DNA of 64,000 nucleotides from contig CAWGBF010000015.1 of NCBI GenBank assembly GCA_963820775.1, positions 186,001 through 250,000 of the forward strand. Direction: 5' to 3'. The translations under genes were made by a program, and so were the position numbers. Below, piece after piece: positions 27,195-36,272 of the stretch. Source of the stretch: Roseiarcus sp963820775. Lineage in GTDB: Bacteria; Pseudomonadota; Alphaproteobacteria; Rhizobiales; Beijerinckiaceae. Position 1 is the stretch's first letter, and the number at the start of each line of letters is the position of its first letter. The notes beneath the pieces are model-generated. The model made no database searches. It was given only the letters and a program-made list of their open reading frames with translations, and was not told where the DNA came from.

Positions 27195-27264
27195 CAATAA
27201 ACGCCAATAAACGCCAATAAAAGAGAATAAACGTTAGTAAAATAGCTGGCGTTTACTAGCGTTT
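27195..27264 (-). repeat. Tandem 10-bp repeats, right inner edge
   Basis: Seven 10-bp units in register: CAATAAACGC twice, CAATAAAAGA, GAATAAACGT, TAGTAAAATA, GCTGGCGTTT, ACTAGCGTTT. The same decamer family as at 19171-19210, in both orientations. The last unit is the inner end of the right 51-bp repeat. Confidence 0.8.
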
Positions 27265-27305
27265 ATTTTTTCGAATTGGGACTTTTCAATGGGTTACGGC
27301 CGATT
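27255..27305 (-). repeat. 51-bp inverted repeat, right copy
   Basis: Reverse complement of 19104-19154 apart from one base. Outside it a T/A-rich run and a CTCAGGCCT motif mirror the region outside the left copy, suggesting weaker similarity beyond 51 bp. Confidence 0.9.
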
Positions 27306-27458
27306 TAAATAAAAATTTCTACCCCCTCTCTCAGGCCTCGTACGAGACGTCTCTCAAGCGACCTTGCCCATTCTTTTCTCCTCTGCGGGCGTCGCCGCAG
27401 GCGCAGCCACGGTCCAGCGAGTGGAACAAGATATAGCACGCGTTCCGAATTTTGAAAA

Positions 27459-27474
27459 GGAATTGTTTGGATTT
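27459..27474 (+). repeat. Left 16-bp flanking direct repeat of the ISNCY element
   Basis: GGAATTGTTTGGATTT directly precedes the IS; GGAATTGTTGGGATTT directly follows it at 28913-28928. One mismatch. Probably a long target-site duplication. Confidence 0.7.
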
Positions 27475-28912
27475 TGTCGGTAGCAGACGATATGTCCGGT
27501 TTAGGTAGCGCACGATCTGTCCGGTAGGTCCGGCCCTTTTGGAGGGGTTGGATGCGCCGGACGGAGGCCCTTCAGGGGGTGCGCATGGCGGTGTTTTTGA
27601 ATCTTCTCAGCCGTTGGGAATCGGCGGAGCTCAATCAGGAGGAGGCGGCGGGAGTTGCTCGGGGTGAGCGAGCGGACGTTCCGGCGCTGGACGCGGCGTT
27701 ATGAAGAGGAGGGCGAGGCCGGGCTCGCCGACCGGCGGCTAGGCAGGGCGTCGGGCAAGCGGGTGCCGAGCGACTGGGCGGAGGAAGTGGAGCGGCTCTA
27801 TCGCGAGCGCTATCAGGGCTTCACGGTCAAGCATTTCCACGAGCATCTCATCAAGGACCACGGTTTTGGCTGGGGCTACACCTGGCTCAAGCTGCATCTG
27901 CAGTGGGCGGGGGTCGTGCCCAAGGCGCCGCGCAAAGGCGCCCACCGGCGTAAGCGCGAGCGGCGGCCCTTGCCGGGGATGATGCTGCATCAAGACGGCT
28001 CGCGCCATGAATGGCTCGAGGGCCAGGCTGCGCTCGATCTGATTGTGACCATGGATGACGCGACCGGGGCGATCTACTCGGCCTTTCTGGTCGAGGAGGA
28101 GGGCACGGCCTCGACCTTCCGGGCGCTGAAGGAGGTCTTCTCCGAGCACGGCCTGCCGATGAGCCTCTACACCGATCGCGGGGCGCATTACTTTCACACG
28201 CCAAAAGCAGGCGGCGAAGTCGATCGCAGTCATCCGACCCAGGTCGGGCGGGCCCTTGAACAGCTCGGGGTTGAGCATATCGGAGCCTATTCGCCGCATA
28301 GCCCGTCGAGAGACGGGCGTCCTTCCAGGCGCCCTTCGCCAGGGGCCGTTCGGAGCGCACATTCGGGACGCTTCAGGACCGTCTGGTCAAAGAGCTCAAG
28401 CTCGCCGGCATAACCGACATCGAGACGGCCAACGCCTTCATCCGCGAGGCTTACCGGCCAGCCCACAACGCCCGGTTCGCCGTCGATCCGGCCGGCGAGG
28501 GCTCGGCCTTCACGCTCATTCCAGGCGTCGATCTCGACGAGATCCTGTGCGTTCAGGAGGAGCGGCAGGTCGGCAACGACAATTGCGTCTCCTACCGCAC
28601 GCTCAAGCTGCAGATCCCGGAAAGCCCGATGCGGCCCCATTTCGTCAAGGCGCGGGTCAAGGTGCACGTCTATCCCGATGGCTCGCACGCCCTCTTCCTC
28701 GGCCCGCGCTGCATCGGCCGCTACGACGCCAACGGAGCGCTCAAGGACAGCCATGATGAAAAACGCGCCGCTTAAATCCGCTCGGCGGCGAGACCCTGTG
28801 GACGGCATGGACAAGCCTCAGGCTTGCCCTCCCCGCCCACAGCAGAACAAAACCAGAAGAAGCGGACAAATCACGTGCTACCAAAACCGGACAACTTCAT
28901 TCGCTATCGACA
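27475..28912 (+). mobile_element. ISNCY/IS1202-like insertion sequence (1438 bp)
   Basis: Ends are imperfect inverted repeats of about 50 bp beginning TGTCGGTAGC on the left and, as complement, TGTCGATAGC on the right, each with further TGTCCGGTTT and TGTCCG motifs. TGT-starting ends and long target duplications are known for IS1202-related elements. It carries one broken transposase gene, so it is probably immobile. Confidence 0.75.
27552..28775 (+). pseudogene. ISNCY/IS1202-family transposase, two lesions
   Basis: The N-terminus from ATG 27552 (MRRTEALQGVRMAVFLNLLSRW) is frameshifted near 27647-27650, where an extra G precedes ELLGVSERTFRRW (helix-turn-helix). The DDE core follows (MMLHQDGSRHEWL, VTMDDATGAI, SLYTDRGAHYF). 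At about 28298-28340 an extra about 45 bp with a palindrome (GCCCGTCGAGAGACGGGC) splits GAYSP from ARGRSER. The C-terminus (to 28775) is then in another frame (IPESPMRPHFVKARVKVHVYPDG). Not functional without correction. Confidence 0.8.
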
Positions 28913-28928
28913 GGAATTGTTGGGATTT

Positions 28929-29273
28929 TCTGTTCGCCTCCGGTCGGATGCACAAAGGCGCAGCGGCTTGACGCGATAGGGACGACGCGGTTTGAAGCCA
29001 CGGTCCGAAGCGGCCTCACGCGCGACGCGCGCCTGATCGGAAACTGGAACTTGGGAGGAGGTCGCCGCCGCTCCCGCCAGCCAAAAACGCGACCGGCCGC
29101 TTTGCGCCGCCCTCCTGGGTAGAGGACGATCAGCCGGGCCGACCCTGGCCCCTCTCGCGGCCGAAACCGATCAGTCTGACTGGTTTCGACCCGAAGCAGA
29201 AGATCCCGTCGGCCGACGAAGTCGAATGACGGTTTCAGCGGCGGTTGGAGCGGGGCGAGATGAGCCGTTCGCC
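28929..29273. other. Non-coding spacer between two IS genes
   Basis: 345 bp, GC-rich, no coding pattern. It may include the downstream end of the IS1182-family element, but I could not identify its terminal repeat here. Confidence 0.4.
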
Positions 29274-30650
29274 TCATGCGGCGAAGATTGGGGCCGGGAG
29301 GGGGATGAGCTTCGCCAGTTTCCGCAGATTTTGGGCGGTGGCGGCCAATAGGAACTCGTCTTTGGCTCCGCTCGGCCCGCGGAGGCGTAGTTTGCCGAGC
29401 CCGAGGATGCGCTTCAGATGAGCAAAGAGCATCTCGACCTTCTTGCGCTCCCGGCGTGAGACAACGTAGGCCTCGGTCTTGGCGATTGCGCGCGCCTTGT
29501 CGCGAGCCGCTTCATGGATGGAGCGCCCAATCTTGCGTGCGGGCATGTTCGGGCAGCACTTCGGCTTGAGCGCGCAGGCGTCGCAGTCCTGCTTTCTGGC
29601 GAAATAGAGGAGCGTGCCGTCCTTCGTCCGGCCGTCGCCGCGCGGCCTGGAAAAGTTCCGGTGATACTTCTTCAGCTCTTTGCCGCCGGGGCAGACATAG
29701 ACGTTGGCTTCGGGATCGTAGACGAAGTCGCTGCGCGAGAAGGTTCCGTCCATTCGCTCGGACTTGTCCATCAGCTTCACGTGCGGCTCGATCCCGCGCT
29801 GATCCACCAGCCACCCGACCATCTCGGCCGAGCCGTATCCCGCGTCGGCGACCAGGCGCGAAGGCGTGACATCAAGTCTCTCAGCCGTGCGGTCGAGCAT
29901 CGTCTTGGCCGCGCCGACTTCCGCCTGGCGAACAGCGGTCGTCGCCTCGACATCCATGATCACCGCGTTCTTCAAATCGACGAGATAGTTGTCGGAATAG
30001 GCGTAGACGGCGGGCGTGTCGGCCGCGGCCGTGTAGCGGGCCGCCGGATCGGTCGGCGAGATCGACTTCGGCTCGGTCGGCGTCGCCGCGCCGAAGGCCG
30101 CATCGTCCAGAACCAAAAGATATTCCGCGACCGCACGACTGGACGTCGGATCGAGATCCTCGACCTTGGCGACGCTGCGCCTGCGATAGGCGTCGGCTAC
30201 GATCATGCTGGCGTCGACCGCGAAGGCCTCGCCGCCCACCATTCCTTCCTTCATGCAGCGCGCCACCACGGTCTCGAACAGTTTCCGAAACAGATCGCTC
30301 TCGCGGAAGCGGCCGTGGCGGTTCTTGGAAAACGTCGAATGATCGGGAACGTCGCCGTCGAGCCCCAAGCGACAAAACCAGCGGTAGGCCAGATTGAGGT
30401 GGACCTCGTCGCACAGCCGACGCTCCGAGCGAATGCCGGAGCAGTAGCCGACGATCAGCATCCGCATCATCAACTCGGGATCGATCGAGGGCCGTCCGAC
30501 GTCGCTGTAGTAGGGCCCAAGATGCGCCCGCAGCTCGCTCAGATCGACGAACCGGTCGATCTTGCGAAGAAGGTGATCTTCGGGGACATGCCGCTCGAGG
30601 CTGAAGCCATAGAACAGCGCCTCCTGCATCACCCGCCGCTCGCCCATCAT
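29274..30650 (-). CDS. IS1182-family transposase
   Basis: 458 aa, apparently intact. N-terminal DUF772 region (VGRPSIDPELMMRMLIVGYCSGIRSERRLCDEV), DDE core with FAVDASMI and LVADAGYGSAEM, a Cys cluster (CDACALKPKCC) and a C-terminal EMLFAHLKRILGLGKLRLRG, all typical of IS1182. AGGAGA lies upstream of ATG 30650. GTTGAAAAACTC at 30710-30721 (reverse strand) is probably in the upstream terminal repeat. It may also act on the MITE at 14071. Confidence 0.92.
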   Translation of the reverse strand: MMGERRVMQEALFYGFSLERHVPEDHLLRKIDRFVDLSELRAHLGPYYSDVGRPSIDPELMMRMLIVGYCSGIRSERRLCDEVHLNLAYRWFCRLGLDGDVPDHSTFSKNRHGRFRESDLFRKLFETVVARCMKEGMVGGEAFAVDASMIVADAYRRRSVAKVEDLDPTSSRAVAEYLLVLDDAAFGAATPTEPKSISPTDPAARYTAAADTPAVYAYSDNYLVDLKNAVIMDVEATTAVRQAEVGAAKTMLDRTAERLDVTPSRLVADAGYGSAEMVGWLVDQRGIEPHVKLMDKSERMDGTFSRSDFVYDPEANVYVCPGGKELKKYHRNFSRPRGDGRTKDGTLLYFARKQDCDACALKPKCCPNMPARKIGRSIHEAARDKARAIAKTEAYVVSRRERKKVEMLFAHLKRILGLGKLRLRGPSGAKDEFLLAATAQNLRKLAKLIPLPAPIFAA

Positions 30651-30876
30651 CGGCCAATCTCCTGCGCCCCCAGGAGAAGGGAATCAGCGACCAGCGCCGC
30701 GATCAAGCGGAGTTTTTCAACGCAATCGACCCCAAGCGGACATACGCTGCGAGCACTCGGACGCCGCGAATTGACGTTAAGCGGCCATCCCCGAACGCAC
30801 TATGGACCTCGCAATTGGTGGGAAGCGGACAGTCCGACTATCTCGACCCACCGGAAGCGGCACAAAGCTAGCGAGG
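30651..30876. other. Gap between transposase and GntR genes
   Basis: 226 bp. Holds the IS1182-type end motif at 30710-30721. Otherwise nothing recognised. Confidence 0.4.
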
Positions 30877-31620
30877 TCAGAGCGCCGCTTTCCTTGAGGC
30901 CCTTGGGCCTCGGGCAAGGCGCGTCACGAACCGGATCAGATCACCACGATAGTGCAGCCTCTCGTAATCGACTGGCCGATTGCCGGTGGTATACGACGTC
31001 CGCTCGATCAGGAAGATGGGGCTGCCGGCAGACACTTGGAGCGCATGGGCGGCAACAGGATCGGCGGCGGCCGCTTCCAGATTGTATTCGGCTTCGACCA
31101 GAGGCGTGTCGTATTTGATCTCCAGCAGCGCGAAGATCGGCTCGGCCGCAAGGTCGTTCTCCGCAACCTTTTCCCCTAGCTCGCGCGGCAAATATGTCTC
31201 GTCGAAGGACATCGCCACACCATCGGCCAAGCGAACACGCTGAAGCCTGACGACCAACGTCCCAGGCGGCAATGCAAGGTGGTGCGCGACGACTTCGTCG
31301 GCCGCCACGACGCGCCTGTCGAGCAACCGGGCGGTCGGGGTTCGCCCCAAAGCCTGCATGTCCTCAACAAAACCGGTCAGCTCGGTCAGCTCTTGCGTGA
31401 TCTTCGGCTGGGTGACGAAAGTGCCCTTGCCCCTCCTGACCTCGACGAGACCGCGTTCGACCAAATTCTGAATCGCCTTCCTCACGGTCGTGCGGCTGAC
31501 TTTGAACCGCGCGACCAAGCCGTCTTCCGACGGCAATTGGGTCTCTGGCGGCAAGCTGCCGTCAGCGATATCGCCGGCCAGAACCGTTTGGACGCGTTCG
31601 TAGAGCGGTGACCGCGACAT
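30877..31620 (-). CDS. GntR-family regulator, HutC/UTRA subfamily
   Basis: 247 aa. Winged helix-turn-helix at about residues 5-72 (LPSEDGLVARFKVSRTTVRKAIQNLVERGLVEVRRGKGTFV) and a UTRA ligand domain at about 90-235, ending RLHYRGDLIRFV. Such proteins usually repress genes for uptake or catabolism and are released by a metabolite. Immediate neighbours are an IS and a DoxX gene, so its target is unclear. The hut genes lie 24 kb away and a HutC role cannot be claimed. ATG 31620 is preferred over the adjoining GTG. Confidence 0.88.
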   Translation of the reverse strand: MSRSPLYERVQTVLAGDIADGSLPPETQLPSEDGLVARFKVSRTTVRKAIQNLVERGLVEVRRGKGTFVTQPKITQELTELTGFVEDMQALGRTPTARLLDRRVVAADEVVAHHLALPPGTLVVRLQRVRLADGVAMSFDETYLPRELGEKVAENDLAAEPIFALLEIKYDTPLVEAEYNLEAAAADPVAAHALQVSAGSPIFLIERTSYTTGNRPVDYERLHYRGDLIRFVTRLARGPRASRKAAL

Positions 31621-31631
31621 CACGACAACGT

Positions 31632-31645
31632 GACATCATTATGTC
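31632..31645. promoter_or_regulatory. Inverted repeat upstream of the GntR gene, candidate operator
   Basis: GACAT-CATT-ATGTC lies 12 bp upstream of the gntR-type start codon. Position and symmetry suit autoregulation by the encoded dimer. Experimental support is lacking. Confidence 0.45.
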
Positions 31646-31808
31646 TGCGCGTCAAGTAACGCACCTCCAATTTCCCCGAACCTCCAGCAGAGTCTTATCC
31701 AAAGGCTGCAATGAGCCTCCAGTGCCTACAAGCATCCGGCGGGCTTATTGCGCCCAAACAAAGTGATTGGCTATGACAACAATGAGCCACATCCGCAGAC
31801 GGTAGCCA

Positions 31809-32318
31809 ATGTGGCGCGACCTCCCCCTCGATTTGATCAGCAAATCTCCAATCGCCCGTTGGGCCCCGGTCCCGCTGCGGCTGATCGTCGGGTACGGTTT
31901 CATGGAGCATGGCTTCGCCAAGCTGGCCAGGGGCCCCGATGCGTTTCCTATAATTTTGCAGGCGCTTGGCGTGCCCGCGCCGCACCTCATGGGATGGCTC
32001 ACGATCTTGGTCGAGGTATTCGGCGGCCTGGCGGTGCTTCTCGGTGCGCTGATTCCGCTCGCCAGCGTACCCATGGCGGCGGTCCTTCTGGTCGCGATTT
32101 TCACGGTGCATCTGCCGTACGGGTTCAGCTCGATCAAGCTCCAGGCTGTGACGGCGGCCGGCGCACAGTTCGGACCGCCCGGCTTTGAAACCGATCTCCT
32201 TTACCTCGCCTGTCTTGCGTCCCTCGTCTTGGGTGGCTCAGGGCCACTGGCGATCGATGGCCTTCTGTCAACGCGCAGAGATCGCTCGTCCGTCGATGCA
32301 ATCCAGGGGGCCAAATAA
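31809..32318 (+). CDS. DoxX family membrane protein
   Basis: 169 aa with four hydrophobic helices. Family-typical LRLIVGYGFMEHGFAKLARGPDAF at the first helix and GWLTILVEVFGGLAVLLGALIPLASVPMAAVLLVAIFTVH in the middle. DoxX-family proteins are small inner-membrane proteins linked to redox or sulfur stress; the exact role is unknown. It diverges from the GntR gene, which could control it. Confidence 0.85.
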   Translation: MWRDLPLDLISKSPIARWAPVPLRLIVGYGFMEHGFAKLARGPDAFPIILQALGVPAPHLMGWLTILVEVFGGLAVLLGALIPLASVPMAAVLLVAIFTVHLPYGFSSIKLQAVTAAGAQFGPPGFETDLLYLACLASLVLGGSGPLAIDGLLSTRRDRSSVDAIQGAK

Positions 32319-32396
32319 AAGGTGAGGAGTCCGAGGTAGTCGACCAAAGGAGAGAAGAGAGACTGCCACCAACTAGCGCTCGCGCTTTGGGTTGCA

Positions 32397-32627
32397 GTGC
32401 CTGCCCCAGTCGCAGCCGTCGCCTCCGAGCGCGTCACCGGAATGCATGAGCATCGCGTTCACATGCATCACGTCGTCCGCAGATCCTTCAAGGCCGCAAC
32501 AGCATTGGCGCCGCCGTTCGCGATCGTTCCGACCGCTCGGGCCGCGAGGTCTGACGACCACAAATCCGATGGACTCAGCCGCAATTCGGACGATTGCAAC
32601 TATGGCTGCATAGACAATGGCCGCTGA
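32397..32627 (+). CDS. Small hypothetical protein, possibly exported (weak)
   Basis: GTG at 32397 opens 76 codons (VPAPVAAVASERVTGMHEHRV...). The upstream in-frame codons read LALALWVA, hinting at a signal peptide whose start is lost. The end SDGLSRNSDDCNYGCIDNG resembles the Cys-containing C-termini of small exported proteins of Rhizobiales. No ribosome-binding site. It may be a decayed gene. Confidence 0.3.
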   Translation: MPAPVAAVASERVTGMHEHRVHMHHVVRRSFKAATALAPPFAIVPTARAARSDDHKSDGLSRNSDDCNYGCIDNGR

Positions 32628-33204
32628 CGGCTTTGTCAAAATAACCGGCAGAGGGGCGGCCTCGCAAGGACCGCTCCGCGCCTTTCGACCTCGAAGGTTT
32701 GCTTGAAGGACGGGGCTCAGTGTCGGCTATTTGCGCATTCTCGCCATTGCCGCAGGCGTGTGGAATGACTGGAATCCGCCCGACGTGGAAGGCTATGACG
32801 AGATTTTCCAAGCATCCGCACGAAACAGGGACATCCAGACCCGCTCTAAAAAACGATCTTTTTGAGAAAGGGCGTCCTTTCCGGCGCCTCGCTCGCAGGC
32901 CGCGAGATTCAACTCATGCCGAGGTCAAGATTTATGCGCGACGCGCCACGGAAATTACCCGTCCTTTGAGCCGTTCGGCGAGCAACCAATCACGCGCGCC
33001 ACGCCTTCTGCAATTCAGCGCCTTTTCTCGATGATGCGCCGAACGGCCGTCATGCGTGGGCGGTCAAGGAAATGGGCGCCCCTTTGCGCGGCCGAGAGGA
33101 CGCCGGCCGCCTCGCGGTCGTCCTTGCCGCGGCGCCGGTTCGCCGCGCGTGCAATCAGGCCCCCGGCCCGGCGGCGCCCCCATCCTTGGCGTGAACGTCG
33201 CGGT
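32628..33204. other. Region without a supported gene
   Basis: About 580 bp. Several frames are open but none has a family signature or a start with a ribosome-binding site. Possibly degraded sequence. Confidence 0.4.
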
Positions 33205-34077
33205 TCACGCGGTCACGGCCCTCTGGGCCGCCGCGAAGACGTCGCGTGCCGAGGTCGTACCCGCTACGTGCTCCGCACCCTCGACTCCGAGGTCCATCCA
33301 TCCTGCATTCACGGCCTCAAACATTTCTTCGGCAGGTCCGGTATGGCCCTTCGGGACGCCGAATTGCTCGAACGTTTCTGCCCACCCTGCACGCGGGACT
33401 GCAAAGGCTTTCACGTCGAGATTCAGGACTGCGCCCAATTGCTCCGCGACTTCATCCGCGGTGACCATCGAGCCGAGTTCGACGACGCGCCGCCCTGACC
33501 ACGCTGGCCCGGTCAGAAGGGTTGCGACCTCCGCGCCGATGTCGTCCGTCGCGACCATGGTCGATTTCCGGTGTGTCGGATTGTAGGTGACCGGTAGCGT
33601 TCCGCCCTGGGCGACCTGCAAGCCGTAGAGGAAGTTTTCGAAGAATCCACCTGCGCGCACAAATGCGATTGGCGATATCAGGTCGCGAAAACCTTGCTCC
33701 AGAAGCGACAAGGCCGTGATCATGCCGAGCCCGCTGGTCCTGTTGGCGCCCATCGACGAAAGCGCAACCACTCGCGGCGGCGCCGCCTTGGTGAGCGCCT
33801 CGACATAATTTGCAATCACGCCCCTGGCTTCTTTGTAATCCGGCGAGGGGGCCCAGAGAGCCGGCAACATGACGAACGCGCCTTCGACGCCTTTGAGCGC
33901 CCGCTCGATGGCTGCCGAATCCTTCCAATCACCGTCAACCAGGTCCACGCCCTGGTTCGCCCAGCTTGACGCCTTCTCGCGGTTGCGGACGAGCGCGCGT
34001 ACTTGCCTGCCGCCCGCCAACAGATGTTCCGCCGTTGCGCCGCCAACTTTTCCCGTGATTCCCATGACTAAAAACAT
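33205..34077 (-). CDS. NmrA-like NAD(P)-binding protein
   Basis: 290 aa from ATG 34077 with CAGGAG upstream. A Rossmann start MFLVMGITGKVGGATAEHLLAGGRQVRALVRN (GxxGxxG) and central VVALSSMGAN, lacking the classic YxxxK of SDR enzymes, place it in the atypical SDR / NmrA group. These act as redox-sensing regulators or NAD(P)H-dependent reductases. It lies downstream of a DoxX-like gene in the same direction, a common pairing under LysR control. Confidence 0.82.
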   Translation of the reverse strand: MFLVMGITGKVGGATAEHLLAGGRQVRALVRNREKASSWANQGVDLVDGDWKDSAAIERALKGVEGAFVMLPALWAPSPDYKEARGVIANYVEALTKAAPPRVVALSSMGANRTSGLGMITALSLLEQGFRDLISPIAFVRAGGFFENFLYGLQVAQGGTLPVTYNPTHRKSTMVATDDIGAEVATLLTGPAWSGRRVVELGSMVTADEVAEQLGAVLNLDVKAFAVPRAGWAETFEQFGVPKGHTGPAEEMFEAVNAGWMDLGVEGAEHVAGTTSARDVFAAAQRAVTA

Positions 34078-34121
34078 GCGTTTTCTCCTGGTCCTGAGAG
34101 ACAGAGCCTGCCCCTGTCGGT

Positions 34122-34547
34122 TCAACGGATGAGCGGCAGAATGGCCCGGATTCGGGGATCGCGCAGATAGAGGCCGCCCCATGTCATTGCGCCCAGAAGC
34201 AGGGAAACGATTTCCGGCGGCGACCCCAACTCACCAATGCGGAGATGGGCGCAGATGGCGCCTCCCAAAAAGCCCGTCACCAGGATCGCGCCGAGGACGG
34301 CGGTGGCCGGGATGGCGTAAAGGATGGCGCAGGCGAGTATGATCGGGCCCACGACACGGGTGAGGTCCATCGCGAACCCGGTTTCCTGCAACATGCTCGC
34401 GATCTGCGCCGGCGCGAAAAGCTGAATAGCGCCGTCCGCCAGCAGAGCGATAACGACAAACGCGCTCATTATCCGGCCGGCCCACAGGGCGGCGCGATGC
34501 AAGGTCATAGTTTCAGGCGCCTGATGCAGGTTCATGGTTGCGGACAT
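34122..34547 (-). CDS. DoxX-like family membrane protein
   Basis: 141 aa with four hydrophobic helices (AGRIMSAFVVIALLADGAIQLF; VVGPIILACAILYAIP; AVLGAILVTGFLGGAICAHLRIG; LLLGAMTWGGLYL). The G-AI-HLRIG motif is typical of the DoxX-like (DoxX_2) family. Function unknown. First gene of a probable two-gene unit with the NmrA-like gene 44 bp downstream, divergent from a LysR regulator. Confidence 0.82.
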   Translation of the reverse strand: MSATMNLHQAPETMTLHRAALWAGRIMSAFVVIALLADGAIQLFAPAQIASMLQETGFAMDLTRVVGPIILACAILYAIPATAVLGAILVTGFLGGAICAHLRIGELGSPPEIVSLLLGAMTWGGLYLRDPRIRAILPLIR

Positions 34548-34671
34548 TTGTCATTCTCCGATGGGAGGATCCCCATGTTCGGCGCTTACTTACTGTGTCT
34601 ATTAGGTATGATAAACGCTGCGGGAATGAACTCACTGTTCTCTCCGTGGTGAACAATGCCGAGGCACGAAA

Positions 34672-35586
34672 ATGCAGAATCTCGAACCCATCCTCATCTT
34701 CACAACGGTGGCGGAAATGGGGAGCTTCACACACGCAGCCGATAGCCTTGGCATTCAGAAGGGAAGGGCCTCAACGGCGGTCCGGAAGCTGGAAGAAGAT
34801 GTCGGAGCCAGGCTTCTGCACCGGACGACGCGTAGCGTGCAGTTGACGGAGGACGGACGGGTGTTTCATGCGCGCGCCCGCGATCTGCTTGCCGACGTTG
34901 ATGATCTGCACTCAATGTTCGCAGGCGATCGCGTGGCGCTTAGCGGGCGCTTACGGGTTGATCTGCCGAGCGAGCTGGCGCGCACCACGATCGTGCCGGC
35001 CTTGCCGGCCTTCATGGCGACACACCCTGAGTTGGAGCTGGAGGTGTCGAGTACGGATCGGCAAGTCGATCTGGTTCAGGAGGGGTTTGACTGCGTATTG
35101 CGGCTTGGTCCCATTGGGGACGAGACGCTGATTGCCCGCCCGCTGGGCAAATTACGCATGGTCAACGCCGCCAGTCCCGCCTACCTGGCGCGCTATGGCG
35201 TCCCTCGATCGCTGGAAGATCTGCAGCGTCAGAAACATCGGGCAATTCATTTCGCAAGGACCCTCGGCGCGAAACCCTATGGATGGGAGTATCCGCACGG
35301 CGACAGCTACGCGACGCTTCAGTTGCCAGGCGCGCTGTACGTCAACAGCGTGCAGACCTACGAAGCCGCTGGCGTCGCCGGCCTTGGCCTGATTCAGGCG
35401 CCACTGTTGGCGATTGGCCGTCACTTGGAGAGTGGAGCGCTGATAGAGCTTCTACCAGATTTTCAGCGCAGGCCGCTCGACGTCTCCCTGGTCGTGGCGC
35501 ATCGGCGCAACCTGTCGCGCCGGGTCCGCGCATTCATGAAATGGATCGAAAATGTGCTCGCGCCCCATATAAAGAGCCCCATATAG
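34672..35586 (+). CDS. LysR-family transcriptional regulator
   Basis: 304 aa. N-terminal winged helix (residues 1-60: FTTVAEMGSFTHAADSLGIQKGRASTAVRKLEEDVGARLLHRTTRSV) and a periplasmic-binding-like effector domain (about 90-295). Divergent from the DoxX-like/NmrA pair over a 124-bp gap, so it probably activates or represses that pair. The end is followed directly by IS debris. Confidence 0.9.
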   Translation: MQNLEPILIFTTVAEMGSFTHAADSLGIQKGRASTAVRKLEEDVGARLLHRTTRSVQLTEDGRVFHARARDLLADVDDLHSMFAGDRVALSGRLRVDLPSELARTTIVPALPAFMATHPELELEVSSTDRQVDLVQEGFDCVLRLGPIGDETLIARPLGKLRMVNAASPAYLARYGVPRSLEDLQRQKHRAIHFARTLGAKPYGWEYPHGDSYATLQLPGALYVNSVQTYEAAGVAGLGLIQAPLLAIGRHLESGALIELLPDFQRRPLDVSLVVAHRRNLSRRVRAFMKWIENVLAPHIKSPI

Positions 35587-35806
35587 GATAGCGAACCGAA
35601 GCCATCAGACTGTGCAGGAATCAAGAATTCACGCGCCACGAATCGACACAAATGAAATCAACGGGTTACGCGGAGTGGAAAGCACGTGCAAAATGGTCCG
35701 GTTTACGTCGAGGCCGTGCGAAAAGGCGATGTTCAAGAGCCTATGCGGGAGCGCAGGAAGCGCGGTTGGGTTTGCTGGCGGTTTATATTTTCATACGGAG
35801 AGGGGC

Positions 35807-35895
35807 TCAGGCGCCCCTCATCGCCTGGATGAGCGGCTGCACCCCGAGGATTGCGATCATCCGCTTCAGATTGTAGGCGAGAACGTGAAGGCTCA
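35807..35895 (-). pseudogene. C-terminal fragment of the element B transposase
   Basis: The reverse strand reads AEMSLHVLAYNLKRMIAILG, then VQPLIQAMRGA-stop, the standard end of this transposase group. The rest of the gene lies at 37985-39220 on the other side of the IS481 remnant; the segment between (the E-motif region) is missing. Confidence 0.8.
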
Positions 35896-36272
35896 TCTCC
35901 GCGCGGCGTTCGCGGCGTCTGGCAGCGTCATGATCTTGAGACGATGAAGAAACGGCTCAAGGCGCTTGAGGCCAAGGTCGCCCAAGAAGGCTTGGTGCTG
36001 ACGGAAAGCCAGCTCGCCGCGCTGGAGAAGGCCAAGAGCGAAAAGGAAGCACATGGCGAGTTCGAAAGCGAATGCCCAGGCTATTGCGGGGCCCAGGACA
36101 CCTTCTACGTCGGCAACATGAAGGGCGTCGGACGCATCTACCAGCAGACCTTCATCGACACCTACGCCAAGGTGGCTTTCGCCAAGCTCTATGACCGCAA
36201 GACGCCGATCACCGCCGCCGATCTCGTCAACGATCGCGTCGTGCCCTTCTACGACGCCCACGAGGTGAAGCT

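Noticed and set aside
27195..27264. The decamer array as a CRISPR array.
   Set aside because: Units are 10 bp, contiguous and without spacers; no cas genes are present.
30877..31620. The GntR/UTRA gene as hutC.
   Set aside because: It is 24 kb from the hut genes, beside IS elements and a DoxX gene, and no shared operator was seen.
32628..33204. Several open frames between the DoxX and NmrA genes.
   Set aside because: No protein-family pattern, no ribosome-binding site and mutually overlapping frames.
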